Assembly: GCA_024741835.1 (NCBI GenBank) | Contig: JAENRP010000096.1 | Location: 84,845 to 148,844 of the forward strand | Direction: 5' to 3' | DNA length: 64,000 nt | Origin: Diplocarpon mali | Lineage: Eukaryota; Ascomycota; Leotiomycetes; Helotiales; Drepanopezizaceae | In this document: piece by piece, positions 11,477 through 21,381 of the stretch | Numbering within the stretch: position 1 is the first letter of the stretch | How the letters are laid out: each line of letters starts with the position of its first letter | Program-made: the position numbers and the translations under genes | The notes under the pieces: generated by a model | Told to the model about the DNA's origin: nothing | The model's database searches: none | Seen by the model: only the letters and a program-made list of their open reading frames with translations

Positions 11477-12491
11477 GTCGTGTGAATGAAGCGAACGAAT
11501 GGTTTATCAGAGGTACGGTGGTAGGAAAGCAGAAAGTACTGTCTGACTTGGTCGTATCAGCAATTATTCAGCATATATAGCTGAAATGTAAGTACGCCTG
11601 AGTTGATTCAGTCTTTGCAAGGCTAGAGTTAGCTCCGCAGAGGATCCGAAGCTGTAATGCGTCCAAGATCACCTTCGAACGCGATTTGGGCTATTTAAAT
11701 CTGGTAGAAGGGCAGGATTTACTGCAGGAAGAGTAGAGAAGAACTTACATTTGTATGATTCCCCAACGGAAGCTACTGAATAGCCTCAAGAAAAGTAGAC
11801 TGATATCTACCGTGCTGGAACTGTACAAAGAAGAGTGGTGTTATGCAAAAGAGTGTGGTTTTGTAAAGTGTCGCGATATTGTAGGAAGGAGATATCGCAT
11901 TGTGTTGTAACTATCGTGGGGTAAAGTACATATTCTTGTTCAGGCCTAATCTGGCAATCTCAGGCGGTGGCACTAGACCCCCCCCCCCCTCTTATCGCGC
12001 TAGTGGGCAGAGAAAGATCGTCGATAACTGAGCGTGAATAGCCAATCTTGAGCAACTTCAATCGCATCTCAGGACTGGTACTCAATAGTCCAATTCAAAG
12101 ACTTTGAAGCAGTGGACCAGAAAATTGAGACACTGGTGGTGTAAGACGCCTCCGTTGGTGCGTCTCACCGATCCAATACTACTGGCATTGGAGCAGCGTC
12201 AGGCATATCTACAAACGAACCGCTCAGCCAGGTACCATAGAGGCGATTCATATCTTCAAAAGAGCCCTAACACTTGGGGGAAATCGACGCAACAGTTTTG
12301 TGCTACTCAAGAGAACGACGTTGTACAAAGACATAATCAGCATCTCCAGAGCCTCTCCACAAAGCCATATCCACCATGTGCGAGCCAAAATGTGGGTGAT
12401 TCCAAGCATTTGGGCACCCAGTAGTTTTCCATCGCCAACTGCCGAGATCACGTCCGCAGGTCCAGTGTTGAACTGGCGGTATGCATCGAAT
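11477..12491. other. Intergenic between the Cys/His gene and egt1
   Basis: No gene is supported. The stretch contains the promoter of the minus-strand Cys/His-cluster gene and, nearer 12491, the 3' UTR of egt1. A run of twelve or more C lies at about 11981-11993. Confidence 0.5.
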
Positions 12492-15400
12492 TTACAGGTC
12501 GCGGACCAGTCGGGCTCCAGCCCAAGCGTACGGATAGTTGCGTTGATACCAATTAACACTGATTCTGTAAGCGTTGTACTCATGACATACGCAAGCACTG
12601 CTAATGAATTTACTCACAAGGTCTTGCGTCCTGCAATTCGAGGATGTGTGGCCCAAGAGCCACCGAGGACGATGTTGTGCTTTCCGTCGAAGAAATCCGC
12701 TAAGACTCATCAGTATTTCTGGAACTCGATCAATCCAGCGGATTTCTGGGAGCACATGTCATACCGGTGTATGCTGGGTATAGGTTCATTGGCTCGAATC
12801 CTTCATGCTTCGAAAGCTCCGTACTAGTCCATTCCCAGACCCCTCCCATATCAGCTTGGCCAGCAAGTTTATCACCATTGGCGGCGATAGCAACAGGATG
12901 CCAATGCTTGAATCCGACATTGGCATTTTCGAGATTAGTGAAGAGCTCCAAAGAGCCCTCGCTAGGTTTACTGTCACGTGGTGGAGGACTCTCCTCGACG
13001 CCGTCGTTGACCAAGTGCCTGAATGATATTAGTCTTACAACCAGGTCGAATTTTGGAATACTGCGTACCCATTAACCGCAGGAACAGTCTTCCCCAGATA
13101 TTGTTCTGCTTCTTTGGTTCTCAGGCCATCGACGTGACTGTAAATGCTTCGGGTCTCCTCAAATGTCGGAATTCTCCCGCCCATCCACTTTGCGCATCCA
13201 GCAAGCTCATCGAAGGAAGCGAATACGGGCCAATGTAGAGCGAATTTTAACGGGATGAGGCCATAGACAGTGCGAACTGATTTACTCTCCAGGTATGCTT
13301 TTGTCAAAGGTGCCGACTTAGCCCCATGACCATTAGATTGCCCATTCAGATAAACATTCGAGGGGCCATTAGCATGACCGTTGGTCAAATTCTCGGCCCA
13401 CGAGGCCGGTATTTTAGACTCATGAGTCTGTTCCAGATATCGAGCGTACTATGCTCTGGTGAGTACATGGCCTGACAAAAGAAAAAACGAACATTACGCA
13501 TCTTACATCTTCATTTGTGATGGCTCTTGCTTGGGCTTTGAAAGCTGGGACGATAACACTGCGGGGTGGCTTTTCATTGTCCCTTTTAAAATATTAGAGT
13601 TTTTTGCCCTGATAAGATTGAATTCTTACCATCCAAAATGCTGGTCGCCGCCAGAGTTGTCTTCGGGGTCACTCAATCCGATATTGATTCTCTGCTCTGG
13701 GATCTCGAACCATTCGTTTTCGACCTTTGCAGCTCCGTCAAGTCTGGCTTTTTCCTCAAAGTAGGGCCTGAATTTGGTAGGTGGCAAAGTCTTGTCGCTC
13801 TGCAAAAGCATGTAAAGGAGCGTCTCCAGATGCATGATCTCATGCTCAAACCCGATCCAGAGAGATCTGCCTATACCTCGAGGGATGCTCTTAGCAGTAG
13901 TGTAGGTTGCAATCTTCGCACGAACTTGGGCTTGATATCTGAGAATCTCGTCGATTGGGGGCCACTCCTCGGGAACTTCTGAGTGGTCGTGACACCGCTC
14001 GGGATTGTCGACATCTGGATCAATGCCTCTCTCAAAGATCTTCTTAAAATCAGCTGATTCACACATAGGTTGCTTCGCAGCTGCGCTAAGCTGGATGTCT
14101 ATGAAGGTCGGGATATGGCCGAGGTAGAAGACGCAAGCATTCCGAAGCTTGATAGGCTTCTCATTGAGCTCTGCTTCGGGGATCATGCCTCGGGTCACCA
14201 GGTCCCAGACACTCCAGAGTTCTCTCCAATCTTCCAAAGTCGGAACCGTCGATGCAGCATACAGCGAGGGATCGGTTTTGAAGGCCATGTTCCGCTTCAG
14301 CAAATGGAGGCCTGCAAGGTGAGTTTGATAAATCAGCGATTGCTTCTTCTAACAGCATTCAACAGGGTTACAACAATGTACAAGGAAAAGGTGGAGATGC
14401 GCCGCCATGGACTGAAGAGATACCGGACCATGGATCGGCCAGCATCATGAAACGCATACTAGTTTAGTGCCCAGACAAGTACAGTAAGTTAGTTCATTGC
14501 TCGAGTAACATCGGAACGTCGTGTTGGCCCGTGCATCACGAGTCTTTACTATCATTGGGCAATTGATCAACAGGCAGAAGCAAAGTGCAGATGCAGATGC
14601 AGATGCACCGAGGAACTTAGCCACGTTCTTGATTCTTGGAATGCTGATCGTATGACCATTCCGCCACTCCAAGTATACGGCAGGCCACCACGCAGAGGCT
14701 GGGAGGTGTGCGCCGGCCGACAAGTGTGAGCTGGGAGCTGGGGGCTGGGACGAGCCGCGGTTCACTCCGCATTTCAACCCTATTGCCCTGCCCGCCTTTG
14801 TAGATCCAGATAGTTCGGCCGCATGGAATCACCCCAGCATGGAAACATAATAAACAAAGCATCTGGGAGTAGGAACCGCTCGAAGACTCACTATACGCAT
14901 CGGATGATGCGGACATGCGATCAACTTCTTTCAATCCAGAATCCTTCCAGAGCTGAGCTACTCCGTCCGCAGAATACTTCAGACTTTCCTCAATCTTAAC
15001 TCTCTCGCCAGCCTTGACTTGTACGCCCTTGATGGAAACATCGCGGACGGGCGAGTAGAATGCCTGATGGCGGCCGCCTTCTTGGTCGAAGACGTACTCT
15101 CCCACCACTTTCCAGTCCTTCTGCTCGAAGACTTGCTCGTTATAGATGGCATTTGCGTTGACTAGTCCGTTCAGGATGAATCTATGTAAAGGTCAGCAGA
15201 GGGTGCGAGCGGGCGGGACCGCGCTGTGCGGTGTTTTGTACTTATGGGTTATTCCCTCGCGGTCTGTAAATTTGTCAGCGTCATGATTCTTCATACAGAT
15301 GCGTGGCTTGGATGTGAACCGTTGTACGCATGGCTACATTGCAGATTAGCACATATGCTCGAAAACGTCGCACGCAGTTGACGAACTTACTAGACTTTTG

Positions 15401-16179
15401 ATGGATCGTCAGTAGCGTCCATTCCGACCAGCATGGAATCAGAAGAATGCATGACCTGCGAGAAGCCTCTCAAGAACTGAGCTGCCCCGGCTCGCGAGAA
15501 GTTGCCTAGACCCCTGTTAAACCAAACGCCTTGATTCAATCGATGGCTCACCAATGCTGGATCCAAGTGACATAATACACTTGGGGCGTGCGATATTCTC
15601 TGGCGTCTTCAGCCAGTCCAGCCCATCATCATAAGTACCGTGAAGACCATGACACCTGACCTTCTCAAACGCAGGAACCTGCTCCAAAGTCCGATACAGC
15701 TCTTTCAAAGAGAGGTCCAAGGCATAGTAGTCGATATCCTTGCCCGCCTCTTCCAAAGCCCGCAGCAAGATGCTTACTTTTCTCAGGTTACTGTCACGTG
15801 TCAGTACCGATCTTTCGAGAAAACACTATTGACCGCGAGCGACCAACCCACTACCTAGCTCTACGATCATAGAGCCGGAAGGAATCGCCTCGGCAATCCT
15901 ACGAGAAGAGGCTTGCAGGATCTCGATTTCGGCGTTTGTGAGGTAGTATTCCTCCAGGTATGTGATCTGGTTCCAAGTCAGTACCAGAGCACCTGGGCTT
16001 GGCCAGAGTTTTCGGCAGCTCACCTCTTCGAATAATTGCAAGCCCCGCTCGTCGTAAAGAAGCAGCGTTGGAAGTTTCTTGAGGCCTTCCTCTGGCTTCA
16101 GAGATTTGAGAATTTCGTCTTTGAGGCTGAGTTCGACCGCATCGTGGCGGATGTCAATGATGTCAACCTTGGGCGCCAT
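12492..16179 (-). CDS. egt1: Ergothioneine synthase Egt1 (EgtD-EgtB fusion), 13 exons
   Basis: Egt1 trimethylates histidine (EgtD-like domain), then couples hercynine to cysteine as a sulfoxide (EgtB-like domain). Exons on the minus strand are 16179-16024, 15966-15848, 15790-15552, 15505-15391, 15333-15320, 15263-15242, 15181-14892, 14311-13630, 13582-13507, 13448-13069, 13018-12765, 12699-12618 and 12558-12492. All junctions keep frame and give 831 residues, normal for fungal Egt1. Visible marks are IVELGSGNLRKV (SAM site, spliced), MSLGSSIGNFSR, the DinB-type iron-ligand motif HEIMHLE, and the sulfatase-modifying-fold signatures GGRIPTFEE, MGGVWEWTS and the end NWYQRNYPYAWAGARLVRD. Exon 5 is only 14 nt and exon 6 is 22 nt. 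Intron 7 is 580 nt, ten times the others. An in-frame ATG at 16206 is an alternative start. Confidence 0.95.
14312..14891 (-). other. Unusually long egt1 intron 7
   Basis: The GTGAGT donor at 14891 and TTGCAG acceptor at 14312 splice DAY to SLHLLKRN in frame, as the family requires. The other eleven introns are 46-65 nt. This one contains a tandem TGCATC hexamer (14587-14607) but no coding or RNA feature that I can name. Confidence 0.8.
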
Positions 16180-18012
16180 TTCTGAATGGGAGACTGCAGG
16201 AGGCACGAAATATTTAGCTTGGGCGTATGTTCAGGTTTCGTTGTGCTGTTCCGCACGGTGTGAAGGGCTTGCAGGAGCTATGCTTGGAGGGTCGCAATGC
16301 TGTGCGACTTTTGGATATACTATGTAGCCAGCAAGGAGACTGGAGGTGGGGTAGGTGGTTTACATAATTCGTAGTACAGGTACGCCGGCCTAAACGAAGG
16401 CTGGTGGGTTGAAAGAGGAACTAAGAAAGGCTAATTGGTGTCGGGTCCCATCGGAGAGCTGTTGGTTGAGAAATAGAAGGCAGAATAGTAGGCAGCCAGG
16501 GGACGCAACACGCCCCGTCGACCTGAATCTTCGTCCGGAGACTGGCTAGCCGTCACTCGACACGCCGCCGTTCCGAATGCGATTGATGCTCGCGCTCCGG
16601 TCTGGTGGGAGGTGCCTGGAGGGACAAGAGAATGCAAAAGCTCAGCCCGCAGTAAGCAGGCAGGACCAAAGGCCAGGGCAAGAAGCGCCCCTCACGCCAG
16701 TTCCCATTGCGCGTGGCCTCATCATCAATGACATGGCTCTCCTCTCAAATCCTGATGCCCGGCCCGAAGTTGAGGATTGACTTCCTGTTGCATACTCATG
16801 TACGAGTACGGAGTGCTCATGGCCGCCGACGGCGCCGACGGGAGGCCGGGGAAGATGGGAAGCGGGTGTAGTGGTAGGTGTACAGTAGGTGTAGGTGTTG
16901 TAGCCGAGGGAGCTTGTACCGAGCCATGGTTGGAATTGAGTTCACCGACGACCAGAGCTTTTCGATAAGATCTACGACCAATCAGACAGATGCGACATCC
17001 GGCGTAGATGGTGTGCAGGAGGCCCGGCATGGGTGGCATGGATGCATAGAAGGCATCAACAGATGTCAGATGCTCTCGGTCACCAGAGGACGGACGTGTA
17101 ATCACAGGCTGAAGGCAGCAAGCAAGGTACAAGCAGGATTGATTCCCTTGATGCCGGGCAAGCAGAGCGCGGCTGTCACGGGCATCCGACGTGGAGCGCG
17201 AGGCAGTTGGAGGCAAGGCCCGACCCAGTCGTCGACTTCTCTGCCGCTGGGAGGGGATCCGTCGTGCGGCATCGAGGGGTCGAAGGCGCAGAGTCGAGGC
17301 CGCCGAGGGGTCATCGAGGAGGGGCAGAGGCTGGAGACGCTTACGCAAGTCATGCAGTGATGGGCTCCTCCTGTGACCCACGGAAGCAGTCCCAGCTAAT
17401 AACAAGAGCGAGCGCCGGTCGCAACCTGGCTCGGTGGACCAGACCACGGCGTGTGGGTATTGGGAGGCTTTACGACGTGCAGGTGAACCTGGTGTTCGAA
17501 TCCTTCGGGGAGTGAGCGAGTGAATTTGATTGTCTGGTCTGCCGAGTCCTGGGGCCATGTCGTCGGTCTCTCAGACCCCCGGCGTGACGAGGAGGCTTCC
17601 AACAGACCATGTGCGGCGGGGAACGTCGCCGGCCATTCCAACCTCGCGACAGGACGAAAGAACTTGCGCGAGGAGGGAGAGGCAGAGGGATGAAAGGGGG
17701 GCCTTCGTGCGGCAGATGTCGGCCTCCAGGTAAGTTGGGAAACACATCAATGCTCGTGCCCGGTACTGTTCCTTCGAGGAGGTAGCTCATGCTCGATTCT
17801 CTGCAGGGACGGCGCAGTGGCCTCCCCTACACGGCGTCGGCGTCGGCGTCATCGTCATCGTCAGGTAGGAGGATTCCTGGCACCCGACACGTCCTTGGAG
17901 ACTTTTTCATGCAGATGCAGGCCATCCAGGTCCAAGGGTACTCGGTGTCGAAGATTCGCAGATGCTCGTGAACTCTCGATATCGTGTGGGGATGCATCCT
18001 GACGACCCCGAA
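16180..18012. other. Intergenic upstream of egt1 and NUF2
   Basis: No gene is supported in these 1.8 kb. They are GC-rich, so long chance frames occur on both strands; the longest, 16725-17558 on minus, is Arg/Pro/Ser-rich without domain features. The region separates two divergently transcribed genes and should carry both promoters. Confidence 0.5.
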
Positions 18013-18276
18013 GTCACGTGATTCTAGAGCCATTCTGCGATCAAAGTCTTTTGGCCTGAGGTTCGGGAGACTGACTACCAGGGCACTCTCGGATACGCAC
18101 GGACTTGGCTATCGGCACGTGTCAGCTCTCACGGCTCCGAGGATGAGAAGATGGGTGGGACTTGGCTCCCGAGCAACGGGGGGAGAGCGCTATCACGTGG
18201 CTTTCGCATCGCCATGTTCTCCTACCCGCCCTACGAGTCTCGCATCCCTCGTCTCCACGCACGAGTCTGTCACGTG
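18013..18276. promoter_or_regulatory. Four CACGTG boxes upstream of NUF2
   Basis: CACGTG hexamers lie at 18015-18020, 18116-18121, 18194-18199 and 18271-18276, at 128-389 bp before the NUF2 start codon. Three are preceded by GT or AT in the form RTCACGTG, the consensus bound by Cbf1-type bHLH proteins. Four palindromes in about 260 bp is well above chance. Binding itself is inferred. Confidence 0.6.
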
Positions 18277-18403
18277 CCGTCGTCGCGGCGCGCGTTCCGC
18301 TGTTGACTTTGCAACGGGATTTGTTTACTGGTGCCCGCCTTCCACCGGCGGCGACCACCACGCTCGCGACTCCCCTGAAAGACCACGCAACCATCTACCC
18401 ACC

Positions 18404-19887
18404 ATGGCGTACAATCCCAGAATGAGCCTCGTCCCAAACATGCAGCAGCAGAACCGCAGTAAAAAGAAAGAGGAAGACAGCGACGCATTTATGCGCCTGG
18501 TAAGGGCTCCCTCGGGTATTCGCTCGTTGCAGACTGACCAAGAGGACAGCCAGACAAGGAGATCGCAGGATGTATTACCGACATTGGCGTCCCATTCTCA
18601 GTCGCGGACCTGCAGAAGCCAAACCCACAACAGATCCAAATGATCTTCGAATGGTTCGCCGAACTCCTCATGAACGCGACTCGGGAAACGGTCGACCCGG
18701 CGATGCGCGCCGCGGCCGAAGATGTGTGCGGCGAATACATGGAAATCATTCCCTCGGAGACGCGCAACCTTATGGGGTTCTACGTCAGTCTGCGCAAGAT
18801 GTTGATCGAGTGCGGCATTACAGATTTCTCTTTCCAGGATCTATACAAGCCTACTCACGATCGCCTGGTCAAAATCTTCTCTTACATCATCAACTTCGTG
18901 CGTTTTCGCGAGAGTCAAACGCCAGTCATTGATCGGCATTTCAACAAGGCCGAGACGACGAAAGTTAGGATCGAGACGCTGTATGCGGAAAATCAGGATA
19001 TGGAGGCGCGGCTGGACGAGATGAGGCGCAACAAGAAAGCGATGGAAGCGCACGTTGCGGAGAAAGTCAAGCGGAATGAGGAGCTGAAGAGAAGGCTTTT
19101 GGAGCTGCGCCAGAGCCAGGAGAAGGTTACTCGCAGGTTCGAGAACGTCAAAGCGAAGAAGAGTGAGATGACTGCCGTCCTAGAGGACAAGACTGCTACC
19201 ACCCTGATACTGAGACAAGAGAGCGCCAAGTTGCGCCCCTATGTTCTACAATCGCCTGCGGCACTCCAGACAGCCCTGACGGAGCTGAGCAATGCCTTGA
19301 ATGCGGAGAAGAGCCAAATTGATGCCGCGGATCGACGTGCACGGGCTCTCCAGACATCCACGGATACCTTCTCGGTTGTGTCATCCGATGTTGCTTCGTG
19401 TATAAAGCTTCTAGACGAGATCTCTGCCGAGCTGTCCAAAGAAGAGGAAGAGAACGTCCGGATCGCCAGACAAAGAGACGCGCTGGGAGAACGAGGAAAC
19501 AATGTCAGAGAAGTCGAGAGAACCGAGGCTCTGCTGCAACGCCAATTGTCAAAGTGGATGGAGCGGACGCACAAGCTGCGAGAGGGCAGTAAGGAGAAGG
19601 CCATGAGTGCCAAGGATAGGATGGATGAGCTGCGGGCAGTCCATAGAACCTTGACTGAAGAGCGATCCGAGAAGGGTCGTGAGATGGAGCGGAGGAGAGT
19701 ACGGATAGAGCAGACGGAGAAGAAGGTATACCTGTCGCTCCCAAACCTGATCAACACACACTAACACGACTAGATGGCGGACTTGAAGGAGAATATTGAA
19801 AACGAGATTCACAGCTCTCACGATGAATTCCTGAAGATGGAGTCGCATATCAAGCTGTACATCAAGGAGATGGAGCAAGCGATTTGA
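18404..19887 (+). CDS. NUF2: Kinetochore protein Nuf2 (Ndc80 complex)
   Basis: Exons 18404-18499, 18550-19725 and 19774-19887 encode 461 residues, with introns of 50 and 48 nt. Nuf2 pairs with Ndc80 to bind spindle microtubules at the outer kinetochore. The N-terminus has the Nuf2 calponin-homology signature. It begins at [20 protein letters not shown] (split by intron 1) and continues with a [15 protein letters not shown] segment and a [20 protein letters not shown] segment. From about residue 140 to the end it is an almost unbroken coiled coil rich in Glu, Lys, Arg and Leu. The length matches fungal Nuf2. The last exon encodes the short coiled-coil tail ending YIKEMEQAI. Confidence 0.93.
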
Positions 19888-20264
19888 GCTTCTTTTGTCT
19901 ACTTTTATTCGATGGCGAGCGTTTGAAGCTTGGTCGGACACCATTGCAGTGGAATGACGGGTAGCAAGGCGTTTGGGTATACCTGTTATGTGGCATGACC
20001 ATGACCGCGATTCAGTCTGGGCGCGAAAGAGTTTGACCACACATCTTCATGGGGCCCCCCAAGGGCAGGCAGGACAAGATGAATTGTCACCACGTCCCTT
20101 TTTTGACTTTCTTGTTGACTTCCGGAATCCCTAATTCGGACTTCGTCGAGCCGAATCAGAGCCGAATCGGATCCTTAGAGCAAGGACAAGCAGGTTGCAA
20201 AATTCACTAGCGACTTGAGACGTCTCTGTCAGTGCTATGGAATTCGTGTCCATCAGGGACGTGA
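19888..20264. other. Convergent intergenic, NUF2 and the downstream unknown gene
   Basis: No gene is supported. It holds the 3' ends of NUF2 (+) and the unknown gene on minus. Confidence 0.5.
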
Positions 20265-21056
20265 TCACAAATCCTCATCCCACTCGCCCCTCTTGAACGC
20301 AAACCACCTCCCCAACACCCTCCCCACCTCCACGGTCCTTCCACTCCACGCTCCATCCTCGCTTTCCAGCCCAGGCCTCCTTACACTCCCGTTCAAGATC
20401 GGCAATCTCTCCCCCCAGGCTACCCTTCCTCCCTGCCCGTCATTTCCAAAATCCCGTGTCTTCTCTTCAACCACCACAACACACCTGCCACTCCTCTTCC
20501 CAGCTTCCACCAGTCCCGCAACAGTATCGCCCAGTCCTTGGGCGCTCCACTCGCTGGTATCCCGATGCAGACCTACTAATCCGTACACGACGACCAACGG
20601 CTTCCTGTCGCCCTCTTTCTCAAAGTGCGTGTGCGGCGGCCCGGACCCTTTCCTTGAAACCTGCGGCGGAGGGAAGACAGCTAGATAGGCGCGTAGGTGG
20701 GAAAGCGTAGGTACGAATGCTAGTTCTACGAATCTCGACGTGGCAACTTGCTGTAATGTAGCCGTCAGCAGCGGGTGTTTCGTTTCGTGACCACTATATC
20801 TCTCTTTGTCTCCTGCGGCTAGATGAGCTTGATCCTCGATTTCGGTGTCGTCCAATGGGGCTGACGAGGAGCGCGGTCTAGAGGGAGGAGGTCTTCGCTG
20901 CACGGTGTTGGGCACACATCTTGCCAGGGCGGACAGGAAGTTTGCGCGTGGTTGGCAGATTAGTAGGGTTGTCGGGTAGGCTTGGTGCGTCAGGATGTAG
21001 GTGAGGAGTTCGGAAGGGAGAGCCGGTGTGAAGGCAAGAAACGTTGTTCGTGGCAT
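20265..21056 (-). CDS. Unknown protein, possibly RecA-fold-like
   Basis: A single-exon frame encodes 263 residues from the ATG at 21056. Three stretches alternate strand and helix as in the RecA/Rad51-paralogue fold: PTTLLICQPRANFLSALARC, FVELAFVPTLSHLRAYLAVF and PLVVVYGLVGLHRDTSEW, the last followed by AGKRSGRCVVVVEE. No Walker A lysine motif (GxxxxGKT) is present, so it would not bind ATP in the usual way. Walker-less members such as Elp6, Psy3/Csm2 or Swsap1 have this look, but the match is by impression only. It lies head to head with the AP-3 beta gene, 325 bp away. The function is unassigned. Confidence 0.6.
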   Translation of the reverse strand: MPRTTFLAFTPALPSELLTYILTHQAYPTTLLICQPRANFLSALARCVPNTVQRRPPPSRPRSSSAPLDDTEIEDQAHLAAGDKERYSGHETKHPLLTATLQQVATSRFVELAFVPTLSHLRAYLAVFPPPQVSRKGSGPPHTHFEKEGDRKPLVVVYGLVGLHRDTSEWSAQGLGDTVAGLVEAGKRSGRCVVVVEEKTRDFGNDGQGGRVAWGERLPILNGSVRRPGLESEDGAWSGRTVEVGRVLGRWFAFKRGEWDEDL

Positions 21057-21381
21057 TGCTTTTGTGCAGAGAATGATCGCGAACTGTCTCTTTGGAAGGG
21101 TAGATCGTTGTTGAGTGTCTTGAGATTAGTGCTACTATATGTTAATGGTTGTCAAAGTAAATCGTTCACAAATAAATATCACTGATAACTCCAGATACTG
21201 AGAAAATATTTGGACAATTACATCTGTCGATTTGACTGCTCAGGTGGTTATGGTGTGGGGAGGGGCACTTTTGTCCCAGAGTACAGAATGCCATGGCTAG
21301 CTCCATACTTCAGCCCCACTACTCAAGCTCCAGGGACAGGATCCACTCAAATCCACTGCGACAACCACAGTACACCCCTCT
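21057..21381. promoter_or_regulatory. Divergent promoter region
   Basis: These 325 bp lie between the minus-strand unknown gene and the AP-3 beta gene, and must serve both. I see no clear TATA box or named motif. Confidence 0.5.

Noticed and set aside
17480..17510. GGTGTTCGAATCC-like tRNA B-box
   Set aside because: No A-box at the right distance and no cloverleaf can be folded around it.
16725..17558. 277-codon open frame on the minus strand
   Set aside because: Arg/Pro/Ser-rich with no domain, overlapping other long chance frames in a GC-rich promoter region; typical of non-coding GC-rich sequence.
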